Origin: Aeriscardovia sp.
GTDB taxonomy: Bacteria > Actinomycetota > Actinomycetes > Actinomycetales > Bifidobacteriaceae
Length of the DNA stretch: 64,000 nucleotides
Direction of reading: 5' to 3'
Assembly: GCA_017965665.1 (NCBI GenBank)
Contig: JAGCPN010000001.1
Coordinates: 62,001-126,000 of the forward strand
Shown here: positions 52,664 to 61,544 of the stretch, piece by piece
How the letters are laid out: every line of letters begins with the position of its first letter
How positions within the stretch are numbered: the stretch's first letter is position 1
Made by a program: the position numbers and the translations under genes
Notes under the pieces: model-generated
The model's input: only the letters and a program-made list of their open reading frames with translations
Told to the model about the DNA's origin: nothing
The model's database searches: none

Positions 52664-52705
52664 AGATTCAGTCTTGCAAGGACTATTTCCTGCAAGACTG
52701 AATCT
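52664..52705. promoter_or_regulatory. Long perfect inverted repeat upstream of gene C
   Basis: AGATTCAGTCTTGCA and TGCAAGACTGAATCT are perfect 15-base arms, with GGA/TCC able to extend the stem inside the 12-base loop. There is no T run on either side. It stands between genes D and C and could be an operator, a processing hairpin or the end of a small mobile repeat. Confidence 0.55.
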
Positions 52706-52760
52706 CAGTCAATTAATGAAGGCATATATATACTTTGTCATTATTTTTTCTTAAATACTT

Positions 52761-53720
52761 TTAAGCTACCGGTGCCTTCACGAACCCCTCTGGCACCAGG
52801 TCGTTCCTGTAGCATCCTACTTCCACAAATATCCCCCACGCCATAAAAAGGAGGATTAGGGCTATGCATGCCACGGTCCATGCCTTCGCCCCCATGGACC
52901 AAAGGATCCCTATAAGGGCCAGGGGCATGTCCACGGCGGACCTGGTGTTTATGGAGTGGAAGGCCCTTCGGGGGGAGTAGTGGAACAAAGGCTTCTTGCC
53001 CCTCCTGATCCTGAAGAGGTTTGTTATCGCCCAGACGTAGAGGAGGATGCCTAAAAGGGTCCAAAGGAACCCCTTTATGTTGGGGCCCGTAGGGGAGGAG
53101 AACACGTCGAACCCTCCCCTGAACCCTGCAAGGACGAGGTACACTGCAAATCCTCCCAAAAGCCCCGGAAAGTAGCAGTACTTCAAGGCGAAGGAGGGGG
53201 TAACGAATCTAAAGAGCCTGGAAGCCTTCTTTTCCTTCTCCTCTTCCTCCTTTTCCCCTTCCCCTTTTGCGAAGTCCTCTATAGAAATTTCGTTCTTCTT
53301 CATTCCCAAAACCACATATATTCCCCAGGCAATCCAGACCCCTGACGGGACTATCCCTATAAGGGCCTGATCTACCGGGGCGAACATGGCCATGGCGACG
53401 ATCATCCCTATGATGAGGATCCCCGGGATGATGAAGGCGGAGGATGCGTTCAGGGTCCCCAGCGCCTTCTTTCCCACCCTCCAGAGGACGGGCTTCTTCC
53501 CCTCACGTATCCTGTATGCGTTCACGAGGCACAGGACGTACCAAAAGTCCCCTAGGATCCAAAAGATGACGCTTTCCAGTTCCGAGTAGTTGAAAGTTTT
53601 AAGGAACCCAACGAATTGGTAGGCACAAAGGGCCAGTATGAGCAGCAGGCTTATTGTGAGCCCCGGGTACCAGAGGCCGTAGAGCACGAGAGAAGGTTTA
53701 ATGTGTCTAAAGGGCTTCAT
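52761..53720 (-). CDS. Tandem-duplicated immunity-like membrane protein D
   Basis: A 319-residue protein made of two copies of the local four-TM unit. Unit 1 is about residues 1-150, ending GMKKNEISIEDF; unit 2 is about 170-319, ending GCYRNDLVPEGF. A highly charged Glu/Lys linker (GEGEKEEEEKEKKASRL) joins them. Matching landmarks are LVLYGLWYPGL against FALKYCYFPGLLGG and IREGKKPVLWRVGKKALGTLN against IRRGKKPLFHYSPRRAFHSIN. ATG 53720 follows GGGAG and is better than an earlier in-frame start at 53765. Its codons are more GC-rich than those of genes A-C. Function unknown. Confidence 0.7.
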   Translation of the reverse strand: MKPFRHIKPSLVLYGLWYPGLTISLLLILALCAYQFVGFLKTFNYSELESVIFWILGDFWYVLCLVNAYRIREGKKPVLWRVGKKALGTLNASSAFIIPGILIIGMIVAMAMFAPVDQALIGIVPSGVWIAWGIYVVLGMKKNEISIEDFAKGEGEKEEEEKEKKASRLFRFVTPSFALKYCYFPGLLGGFAVYLVLAGFRGGFDVFSSPTGPNIKGFLWTLLGILLYVWAITNLFRIRRGKKPLFHYSPRRAFHSINTRSAVDMPLALIGILWSMGAKAWTVACIALILLFMAWGIFVEVGCYRNDLVPEGFVKAPVA

Positions 53721-53746
53721 TTTTTCTCCCAGGTTATAAATATAAA

Positions 53747-53791
53747 GGACACGTCCAACCCCCAATCTTTAGACGGTGAGTAGACGTGTCC
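53747..53791. promoter_or_regulatory. Inverted repeat at the promoter of gene D
   Basis: GGACACGTC and GACGTGTCC are perfect nine-base arms separated by 27 bases. They lie just upstream of a TATAAC-like -10 on the minus strand, 27 bases before the gene D start. This position suits an operator for a dimeric regulator. Confidence 0.45.
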
Positions 53792-54600
53792 CATCAACAG
53801 GGATTACTTTCCGGTTATCTGCTGAAAATTCAGCAGATACTGCATATAGTACCATTTTTACTCTAATTTAAAAAGGCAAATATATCTATATATATATATA
53901 TTGTGTTATTATGTTTTTCTTTGGATAGTGCTAAAGCTAAATAGGTAGATACGAATTATCGTAGTTATTCTAATGAGGGTTCAGTAGCGAATTGGAATTT
54001 TCGCTGATACTTTGAAAAGTCTGCGAAAAGTTAAAAATGGAAATAGAAGGGTTTAACTGCTACAGGCCATCTTTTTAATAAAAAGGGTATTCCTTCTGGG
54101 CATTCAAGATTATTTTTCCAGGAAACACAGAGGACTGAATACTGCTATATTACTAATATTATTAGGGCTAATTTTGAAATTTTTCGGGGATAAGAAAAAT
54201 TAATGCCATGTCAATAGCAGTATTGTAATCAATTATTAACTAATAGGTCAATATGTAAAATGAATTTCAATAAGAAGTGATTTTGAAAAGCACCGACACG
54301 ATGGACTGTATATTTTCCGCATTTCCCCTGGCAGTTTTTATAACATGGAGTAGAGCAAAAAAACAATTCAATGAGGGGAGAAAGGTATGTGCCACATATC
54401 TCATGTTCCGTCCAGCAGCTCCGAGCTGCCCGCATTCATGTTTGTAGGATCCATGTCTTTGGTTCAAAGGCAGCAAACCCAAGGGCGTAAAGGAAATTAA
54501 CGGTGTTGAAATTCCCGGAGCAGTTTATGCGCACGGAATTTCAATGAATTCGCCAAATTTCCAATAGGCGATTCTTTAAATCTGCGACGGCAATCTGTAT
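53792..54600. other. AT-rich region without a convincing gene
   Basis: About 800 bases between gene D and the broken ATPase. It holds a short TA run (53880-53902) and an inverted repeat of ten-base arms, TTGAAATTCC at 54506 and GGAATTTCAA at 54535, 57 bases beyond the ATPase stop. Small open frames near 54230-54480 lack start signals and any recognisable content. Confidence 0.45.
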
Positions 54601-55929
54601 TTATGGCTCAGGCCATTTGGATTCCGATTTGTGCAGCGCCCGGAGCCAAGAATCTGCCATAAACGGCGGGACGTTTGTAATGCGATCTTGTTGTTTAAAG
54701 CCCGTTTGAGAAAATCGGATGGCAGTCAAATTCTGCTTTTCATTTAGTACCGTCTTTACACTCTTGGCTTTCGTATTATTTCCTGATTTAACTTCGATTG
54801 GAATGACCAAACCTTTGTCTTGTACGACAAAATCCAATTTAAGTTGAGAATTTGATTTCGCGTAATAGAACGGCGCAAATCCGTTTGCGATTAAAGTCTG
54901 CGCGATTAGCTGTTCTGCAAAGGCTCCATTAAATTCCACAAAGAAAGTACCTTTCACAAAAATAGAGGCCAGATCAATATTCGCCATACATCCTAAAAGT
55001 CCGAGATCCGAAGGAAAGAGCTTGAAAATATTTGGCTCTTCATAAAACTTCAGAGGGTAGCTGACTTTGGAGCACCTGTCCACTTTATAAACTAGGCACG
55101 CTTCTTCGAGCCAGTTAATGGCTTCTTCAAATTCTTTCAATCTGGAGCCCTTTTTAATTGAGGATAAAGTAAATTTTTTATTTTCCTTTGCCAGTTGTGA
55201 CTGGAGGGAGTTCCAAACAAGGTTTACTTTGGGAAGCAGAGAAGAAGGTATATGTTTTGAAAAGTCTTTTTCGTACCCGAGCAATATGGATTTTTGTATT
55301 TGTCTGGTTTTATAGAGGTCTTGCCCGTCGATATAGGCTTTTACAACTTCTGGCATCCCCCCTGTAAAGCAGTATTCCTGCAACAAAGAAGAGAAATCGG
55401 AGTGGAGCGTGCTTATTTCATCCCAGTTTGAAGATTCTAAGAAATCAAATTTTGCCTCTCCGCCCTTCGCCCTCACAAACTCATTGAAGGACATTGGATA
55501 AAGGCGTACTTCCTCGACTTTTCCTATCGGGAATCCGGTTCCCTTGTGCAAGCCGATGCCAAGGAGGCTTCCCGACGCGCATATGTCGTACTCCAATTCA
55601 GATTCGGCAAAGTACTTGAGGGAAGTAAGGGCGAGGGGATTTTCCTGAACCTCATCGAAAACGATCAAGGTTTTGGACGGCACAATGGATTGTCCAGTAA
55701 GGGAAGAAACGGCCCTTATTATCCTCGGGATATTAAATCCGGTAAATACCTCTTCAGGCAAAGGATCGAAGTCAAAGTTGACATAGGCCGTATTTTCATA
55801 TTCATTCTTTCCGAACTCTTTTAAAAGTCATGTCTTCCCGGTTTGCCTGGCCCCATCGAGCAGCAAGGGCTTGTGAGGCTTTGCGTTTTTCCAATCCGCA
55901 AGCCTTTTATAGGCATATCTGAAAAAAAC
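54601..55929 (-). pseudogene. AAA/DUF4143 ATPase stopped inside Walker A
   Basis: A relative of the intact ATPase at 59693. Reading from about 55929, RYAYKRLADWKNAKPHKPLL leads into Walker A GARQTGKT, then TGA at 55830-55828, then LLKEFGKNEYENTAYVN and an open frame of 409 codons to TAA at 54601. The stop stands where relatives usually have a large hydrophobic residue such as Trp, so TGG to TGA is likely. No start codon precedes RYAYKR in frame. The remaining part has Walker B (TLIVFDEVQE), LYPMSFNEFV and the DUF4143 end (KLDFVVQDKGLVIPIEVKSG). Without its P-loop any shorter product could not bind ATP. Confidence 0.75.
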
Positions 55930-55940
55930 TCTCTCCTTAC

Positions 55941-56026
55941 TACATTTTTATGAGGGAATATTATTCAGTGTATTACATTTTTATGAGGGAATATTTGCTT
56001 CTATTTAACACTTTTATGAGGGAATA
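55941..56026. repeat. Three 33-bp-spaced direct repeats upstream of the broken ATPase
   Basis: A 20-base unit ending TTTTATGAGGGAATA starts at 55941, 55974 and 56007; the first two are identical and the third differs at two positions. The exact 33-base period (about three helical turns) and place just upstream of the ATPase suggest an operator array read from the minus strand as TATTCCCTCATAAAA. Confidence 0.75.
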
Positions 56027-56049
56027 GGCACTTGGGGCACTATTGACAC

Positions 56050-56838
56050 CTAGAATCTCAGCGGACACCTTCCCTTGAACTCGGGCTTAATCCTCTCTTC
56101 CCCGCCTTCAGAACCGGCCTCAAGAGTGTGAGAGGGGTGGGCGGAATCTAGAACAAATCCGGAAATTCCGGCCCCAAAGTAATTTTCAATCCGCTTTCCC
56201 AATTCTTCCATGGCTTCGCGGCTCCGGCCTTCCAAATCCTTTTGCGTGCACTCTATCAGGAAAATCGCATCTTTCGTCCCGTCCGACAGTTCCGTCCTCT
56301 GGCCATCCCTCCAGTTCATGCAGCGGCACACTGCCCCCGCATCGTCCAGGTAGCAGATTTCCCCTTCGAGCGTAGGTTCGTTATCTTCAGAGCCTATGGG
56401 GAGGAAGGAATCTCCCCCCTTTGTGAGACAAAGGCCCATGCTGCCCTGAATCTTGTCCAGATCCTCCCCGCCCACGGGCACTGCGAAGGTGAGGGAGATT
56501 GCGTTATACACGTCTACCAGGGGGGTTATCGAAGAGACGGGCTTGTCCTGAGATACCCTTTTGAGTAGGGCTTCAATGGAGCTTCTTGCTCCCTTCTTCG
56601 TCTTGAACTTTTTGTAGGCATCCCTCCACACCATAACAGGCTCATTTTCGGAAATTATGTCGCTTGTTATCCACTGGCGTGCTTTCAAATTGGCTTTCTC
56701 CAGATCACTTTTTATCTCTTCCTTCTTTTTTTCGTCCAGAGCCTCGGCAGAAGGTAAGTTTTGGGCTATAACGCAAAAAAGATGAAAATCCGGAAATGTG
56801 GAAAATACGGGGGCATCTATGTATATGCGGCGTTCCAT
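56050..56838 (-). CDS. Solo B3/B4 (tRNA editing-like) domain protein
   Basis: A 262-residue protein consisting mainly of a B3/B4 domain, the fold used by PheT to clear mischarged Tyr-tRNA-Phe. Conserved features are ARSSIEALLKRV, ITPLVDVYNAISLTFAVPVGGEDLDKI, LDDAGAVCRCMNWRDGQRTELSD and DAIFLIECTQ. No synthetase domain is attached. Free-standing members are thought to act on mischarged tRNAs or free aminoacyl compounds, but the substrate here is unknown. ATG 56838 has TGGAG upstream. It may matter that LeuRS in this window seems to lack editing motifs. Confidence 0.82.
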   Translation of the reverse strand: MERRIYIDAPVFSTFPDFHLFCVIAQNLPSAEALDEKKKEEIKSDLEKANLKARQWITSDIISENEPVMVWRDAYKKFKTKKGARSSIEALLKRVSQDKPVSSITPLVDVYNAISLTFAVPVGGEDLDKIQGSMGLCLTKGGDSFLPIGSEDNEPTLEGEICYLDDAGAVCRCMNWRDGQRTELSDGTKDAIFLIECTQKDLEGRSREAMEELGKRIENYFGAGISGFVLDSAHPSHTLEAGSEGGEERIKPEFKGRCPLRF

Positions 56839-57230
56839 TGCAGCTCCATTCTCTAAAGAAAAAGGCTATTAAACATCATAGGATCTAACGATTGGGAAAT
56901 TAATTACATGGGATCTGAGCTGGATTTTAAGAAATTGTTATTTTGAGCCTTATTGTAAATTTTCTGTAAAAGCAAACAGCTTTCAGGTTTTCAGGTATTT
57001 ATTTGTATTTTATTTTAATTAGTAATAAACTTGATAACTCATAGTTATTAATTCTATAGTGGGTTTTCTCAAATTTAGATTTGAGTTAATTCATTATTTA
57101 CAGATCGTAATTCCCCCCTCCACATGTGTAGGGTTTCTAATTTTTTAATTCCAAGAAATTGCTTCAGATCTGCATAGATCGAGGAATAGGGAAATCCCGA
57201 AGCGATCTGGGAAGCTAGGAGCGTGCAAAA
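56839..57230. other. AT-rich divergent intergenic region
   Basis: About 390 bases between the divergent B3/B4 gene and the next + strand gene. It should contain both promoters; I cannot pick one with confidence. AGGAG at 57217-57221 serves the downstream GTG. Confidence 0.4.
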
Positions 57231-58166
57231 GTGAAAAGTCAAAGAGGAACTATACAACAACTTATTGCTAGGAATGACTTGCTGGACGACAAGGAAATTT
57301 TTTATGGCACTTCTCCTATTCCATTAGGACACAGTGTTGCAATAATTCCAATAGTCTGCGGAGGTTTTGACTGGGAATATGAAGCAGAAGGGGAGGTGAA
57401 AAAAGAGGTGCTAAAGAGTGCGGAAGGAGTTAAGTTAAAAGCTGAAACTTGGAGGGAATTTTTTCAGCAGGTAGACACGAGCGGTTATTCAAAAGTGTAT
57501 ATCAACCCCGAAGGCATAGCCAAGATCTCGCACTCACGAATAAAAAAATCTCCTATGACGGAGGAACAAAGAAAACTAGAGGAAAAAGAACGAAGTTTGA
57601 AAGCCGATCATGATATATTGAAGGGTCTTCTTAAGTTATGGGAAGCAAGTCATTATAAGGATGCGCATGGAAAGTGGCACGAGTATGAAAGTGATAATGA
57701 AAATGAGATCGAAGGAGATGAGGAAACTGCATATGCTAAAACTTGCATTCCAGTTTCTATAAAGGAGGGGGAAGAAAATAAAAACCCCGAGGAAGAGGAG
57801 AAGATCGGATATAATTTCGCTATTTATGGCGACCTGAAAATTCTTGTACGCATTGCCCAGTCCATAGCCCTCCCCCTATTGCCTATGAGTCTGTGGATGA
57901 GTTCTACGTTAAGTTTATTCGCGCAGTGTGCTCTGGAAGCAGCAGGTTTGAGGGTAAAACCTGAGCATATTCATCTGCCCTCAATTAACGATGACAGCAC
58001 GATAATGAGGCATGATGACTTTGTGAATCAGCTGATTAATGATGCTGTCAATGCTCACTACAACGAATTCAGATGGCAAATCAAAAAAATTAAAAGGATA
58101 AAAAACGAACTTGATGTCGAAATGGGTCAAATAGATTTTAAGGAATTTGACTGGAAGGAAAAATAA
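57231..58166 (+). CDS. Unrecognised 311-residue cytoplasmic protein
   Basis: I do not recognise this protein. It is acidic and Lys/Glu-rich in the middle (about 140-215), lacks a signal peptide, and ends with a long amphipathic helix (RWQIKKIKRIKNELDVEMGQ). A moderately hydrophobic stretch (IAQSIALPLLPMSLWMSSTLSLF, about 210-235) could be buried or membrane-associated. Start is GTG at 57231 with AGGAG ten bases upstream. Its AT-rich composition differs from the core genes, which suggests acquisition. No neighbour points to a role. Confidence 0.6.
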   Translation: MKSQRGTIQQLIARNDLLDDKEIFYGTSPIPLGHSVAIIPIVCGGFDWEYEAEGEVKKEVLKSAEGVKLKAETWREFFQQVDTSGYSKVYINPEGIAKISHSRIKKSPMTEEQRKLEEKERSLKADHDILKGLLKLWEASHYKDAHGKWHEYESDNENEIEGDEETAYAKTCIPVSIKEGEENKNPEEEEKIGYNFAIYGDLKILVRIAQSIALPLLPMSLWMSSTLSLFAQCALEAAGLRVKPEHIHLPSINDDSTIMRHDDFVNQLINDAVNAHYNEFRWQIKKIKRIKNELDVEMGQIDFKEFDWKEK

Positions 58167-58541
58167 CAAGATTTGTTTGCTTCAAATACGGCAATAGATT
58201 GCGATCTTGACCTGCCTTTATAAAATCTCTTGTGCAAGGTTGAAAATTAACATTGGATTAGTTTTCAAAAAATGCTGCGAAAAGCCATGCATTCGCACTT
58301 GTAAAATACCAAAATCCTTTTTAGCGACCTTTAACCAATTCTTTTATTTGCCTTTCAAACTTTTTAAACAAATATTAGAGTCACGCAGGTGCTTTTATTG
58401 GGCCGTGCATATTCAGATCTTAGCTGAATGATTTGTTGCATAGATATAGGATAGGGTGGAATATTTTTTATATGTTTTATATGTAGAAGGAAGTCAGACT
58501 CTTCCTGAGCTTTTAGAGCTTTAGAGTAGAAAGAAAAAGAA

Positions 58542-58724
58542 ATGTCGCAACATCGAGTGGGAGAATGGCATTTTAACGACAGGGAATTTTTGGTTCTTCA
58601 AACCCTGGCCAATTTGCATGATATGAGTCCGAAAGAATATATCTCGCACCTTCAGTTCGATCCTAAAGAAACAATAAAAGCCGTTACAATTAATCCGCTA
58701 GCTAGAGGGTGTAGAAGGGTTTAA
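58542..58724 (+). CDS. Possible small protein of 60 residues
   Basis: ATG 58542 opens a 60-residue frame (MSQHRVGEWHFNDREFLVLQ, then DMSPKEYISHLQFDPKETIK). The content looks protein-like but has no strong ribosome binding site and no recognisable family. It may be a fragment of a larger gene or an antitoxin-sized protein. Confidence 0.25.
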   Translation: MSQHRVGEWHFNDREFLVLQTLANLHDMSPKEYISHLQFDPKETIKAVTINPLARGCRRV

Positions 58725-58836
58725 GCATGCCTAAAGTTTATAAGACTTGCCTGCCTTTGAAGGGATGATTTTCCGGTTTCAGTTTTGAATCTGGCCTGCA
58801 GATGGCAGCCATTGGGGTTAAGTCTGATTGCCTAAT

Positions 58837-59082
58837 CTAGGTAGTTACTGAGTCTCTAGTTTGCAGCCGAATGGTATTTGCGTGATTTATATCAGCGTTA
58901 AAACTCCATCCGTGATTAGCGGAAGCTTCATATCCCTGTAGGTCTCCGCAATTCGGTTGGGTATTTGTCACGGTTATCTCGTTGACCTTTAATGTGATTG
59001 TGCCCGCAGTGTCTGAAGTGACGCCCCTCACCGCATTGTTTATTATTTCCACTTTTTGCCCCGACAGTTGCCTTTGCCCCAC
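58837..59082 (-). CDS. Possible small protein or gene fragment of 81 residues
   Basis: GTG at 59082 opens an 81-residue frame rich in Thr, Asn and Val (GTITLKVNEITVTNTQPNCG), reminiscent of a beta-rich surface-protein piece. It has no signal peptide and no anchor. It could be the remnant of a larger secreted protein; support is weak. Confidence 0.25.
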   Translation of the reverse strand: MGQRQLSGQKVEIINNAVRGVTSDTAGTITLKVNEITVTNTQPNCGDLQGYEASANHGWSFNADINHANTIRLQTRDSVTT

Positions 59083-59609
59083 CTACATGTAGGCAAGAGG
59101 TCTATGAGGTTGGGTCGAATCCCTTAAGCCAACAGATTATTTATTTATTTATTTTTTCCTGCTGCGTTTGGGCACTAAGCACTTCGCTCTTTTCGACAGA
59201 TATGGAGCAGTTTTAGGATGGTTGGCTCTATTAGAAGAAGCCTGATTTGAGATGTTTGAGTCGTTTTCTGGGTCTGAACATTACCAGTGCCGGTAGAGAA
59301 ATTAATCCGCATTTCGCCATTGGGGATAAAAGGCACAGCCCCGCTTCAACTTGGCTGCAATTCTGACTATCCTCTTACCCCCTCTTCTCACTTGCCCCCT
59401 CCTCACACTATCAGGACACACCTCGTATAAATCTGAATTGTAAAACAGTAGCTCCAAACCCGGCAAAAATAGCGCTCGAGGCGCCCCATTTTGAATCACA
59501 TAAGTTTGGATAGAGCTATCACTGGGAAATCAGGAGTAGGGCGTCCACTTATTTGAGGTACTTATGAGAGAGTAGAAAAAGTGGCAGATATATTTCAAAG
59601 GCTTATTAT

Positions 59610-59676
59610 AAATTTGTTTAATTTGTGAAACAAATTTATAATATTTGTAAATTTGTTTAATTTGTGAAACAAATTT
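59610..59676. repeat. Two palindromic direct repeats upstream of the DUF4143 ATPase
   Basis: A 28-base unit occurs twice without change, at 59610-59637 and 59649-59676, period 39. Each unit is itself palindromic: AAATTTGTTT, an eight-base centre, AAACAAATTT. The second ends 16 bases before the ATG of the ATPase, so bound protein would block its expression. Sequence differs from the array before the broken ATPase, but position and phasing are alike. Confidence 0.8.
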
Positions 59677-59692
59677 AACAGAAAGCTTATTT

Positions 59693-60931
59693 ATGATATT
59701 GCGTAGATCTTATCTTGAACAACTGGAGCAGTGGAAAGACAAGAAAATTATTAAGGTTGTAACAGGAGTGCGACGAAGCGGAAAATCGACGCTTCTTGCA
59801 GAATTTCAGGCCAAACTCTTACAAGGCGGAGTAGACATAGGGCAGATTATCAGTCTGAATTTTGAAGACCTATATTATGAAGATCTTTTAGATTATCGGA
59901 AACTTTATAACTTTTTGCAGAAAAAAATTATTACAGGCAAGCCAATTTATATTTTTCTTGATGAAATTCAAAGAGTACCTCAATTTGAGAAGGTTGTAGA
60001 TAGCCTGTACCTCAAAGATAACGTAGACATCTACATCACGGGATCAAATGCCTTTTTGCTTTCTGGAGAGCTGGCAACTTTTTTATCAGGGCGTTACATA
60101 GAAATTAATGTGCTTCCAATGTCGTTTAAAGAGTACATGGAAGCCCGATCAGGGCAAAACCCCGAGAAAGAATTCCTTAATTATTTGCAATACGGAGGGT
60201 TTCCTTATGCGGCCGTTAACTTGAAAGACGACCGAAATATGTTTGATACTTACTTTGATGGAATTTACAACACGATAGTCGTGAAAGATATTGAAGAGCG
60301 ATCCATGAGGAAAAATAAGGGATCGGATTTGCATGAAATAAGTAATATCCCCCTATTGAAAACTATTTCTTCTTTTCTTGCAAGTTCTGTAGGAAGCCTG
60401 ATTTCGCTTAGAAATATTGCAAATTATCTTTCTTCTTCCCTCGATCGCAGCTCATCTGTCGCTACCGTGAGCAGCTATGTGAAGGCATTGGAAGAGTCAT
60501 ACCTTTTTTATCCTGTGCATGCAATGAATGTCAGTGGAAAACAGCTTTTAAAAAATATAGTCAAATATTACATTGTCGATCCGGGGTTGAGAAATTACTT
60601 GGTCCCAAGACAAAACTACGATTTGGGATTTTTACTGGAAAATATAGTTTATTTAGAGCTACGTCGCAGAGGCTACGAGGTATATATCGGCAAGATGAAA
60701 GATCTTGAAGTTGATTTCATCGCGCAAAAATCTGGAGTTTGCAAGTATTTTCAAATTACCGCTAACTGCAGCGCTAAAGAAACGTTTGAAAGGGAAATAG
60801 AGCCGCTGCAAAAAATCAAGGATAGTTATAAAAAGACAATCCTAACTTTAGATAATTTCACCCTTGGCAATTACGGGGGAATTTCAGTAGAAAATGCGAT
60901 TTCCTGGCTCCTTGCAGAGGATGCAGTTTAA
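59693..60931 (+). CDS. AAA-family ATPase with DUF4143 domain
   Basis: A 412-residue ATPase. The N-terminal AAA domain shows Walker A GVRRSGKS at 25-32 and Walker B IYIFLDEIQRVPQFE, followed by ITGSNAFLLSGELATFLSGRY and the characteristic LPMSFKEYMEARSG. The C-terminal DUF4143 part has a nuclease-like fold segment (LEVDFIAQKSGVCKYFQI) that may be an inactive PD-(D/E)XK relative. The family is widespread in hosts with mobile or accessory genes, and its job is unclear. Two palindromic repeats directly precede the gene and probably control it. No partner toxin is adjacent. Confidence 0.88.
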   Translation: MILRRSYLEQLEQWKDKKIIKVVTGVRRSGKSTLLAEFQAKLLQGGVDIGQIISLNFEDLYYEDLLDYRKLYNFLQKKIITGKPIYIFLDEIQRVPQFEKVVDSLYLKDNVDIYITGSNAFLLSGELATFLSGRYIEINVLPMSFKEYMEARSGQNPEKEFLNYLQYGGFPYAAVNLKDDRNMFDTYFDGIYNTIVVKDIEERSMRKNKGSDLHEISNIPLLKTISSFLASSVGSLISLRNIANYLSSSLDRSSSVATVSSYVKALEESYLFYPVHAMNVSGKQLLKNIVKYYIVDPGLRNYLVPRQNYDLGFLLENIVYLELRRRGYEVYIGKMKDLEVDFIAQKSGVCKYFQITANCSAKETFEREIEPLQKIKDSYKKTILTLDNFTLGNYGGISVENAISWLLAEDAV

Positions 60932-61149
60932 AAAGTTGCAGTTTAGGCTTTTGATATTTTTGCTGTACGAAACCAATAATTGTTGGATTATCAGCATCTT
61001 AATTTCGGATCGTATAAGCTTTCAAAGCCGGACATACCAAATAGAGCCACCTTGATTTGTAATTTGGACTTTTCCAGCTAATGGGCAAGATCTTCCTTTT
61101 AAGACCCGACTTACAAAGATCTGAAAATAACCAACAAAATCAAGTGTTG

Positions 61150-61443
61150 CTACATAAATAGGAACCACGAGGACACACGGAAAACATTCACATTGTTGGG
61201 GTCGTTATAAATGGGGCTGTCGTAAAGGGTAGAGCCTACCCTTCCGGGCGTGAAGATGGCGAAAAATTCACACAGGAAGACCACGGTGAGGAAAAAGACC
61301 AAAAGAAGCTTGGTTAGCTTTACCAGGTAGCTCCCCTCCCTTTCCACGCATACCCATTTGGGAAGCATGGTGTAGAGGACGAAGACGGTGACGAAAGTGT
61401 GGTAGATCCCAAAGTCAATCAAATGATTAATAGAGATACACAT
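61150..61443 (-). CDS. Small two-TM membrane protein or fragment
   Basis: A 97-residue frame with two hydrophobic stretches (IYHTFVTVFVLYTMLP and LLLVFFLTVVFLCEFFAIF) and a short polar tail (GRVGSTLYDSPIYNDPNNVN). Codon use is GC-rich in part, like host genes. The lack of a good ribosome binding site and the abrupt N-terminus suggest that it may be the C-terminal remnant of a larger membrane protein. No family recognised. Confidence 0.4.
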   Translation of the reverse strand: MCISINHLIDFGIYHTFVTVFVLYTMLPKWVCVEREGSYLVKLTKLLLVFFLTVVFLCEFFAIFTPGRVGSTLYDSPIYNDPNNVNVFRVSSWFLFM

Positions 61444-61526
61444 AGAAGGCGCGGAAAAGAAGTTATTGTGACTAATTACGATTATTAAAAAGAACGAAAT
61501 TAGTTGAGAACTTTACTATAGTTTTA

Positions 61527-61543
61527 GCCAAGGATCACTTGGC
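61527..61543. terminator. Hairpin at the end of the last surface-protein gene
   Basis: GCCAAG, a five-base loop and CTTGGC form a six-base stem right after the stop codon of the minus-strand adhesin. The T run (CTTATTTTTT) is on the + strand side, so it looks stronger for + transcripts than for the adhesin. Confidence 0.4.
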
Positions 61544-61544
61544 C

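Larger units (their letters stand above)
58167..59600. other. AT-rich region of small fragments
   Basis: About 1.4 kb between the unknown protein and the second ATPase. Only short frames occur, two of which are listed separately at low confidence. Base composition shifts along the stretch, being GC-richer near 59300-59480, which suggests a patchwork of remnants. I see no transposase, tRNA or clear repeat. Confidence 0.4.

Noticed and set aside
54229-54482. Two small minus-strand frames of ~70 codons
   Set aside because: They overlap each other in different frames, lack ribosome binding sites and show no protein-like pattern.
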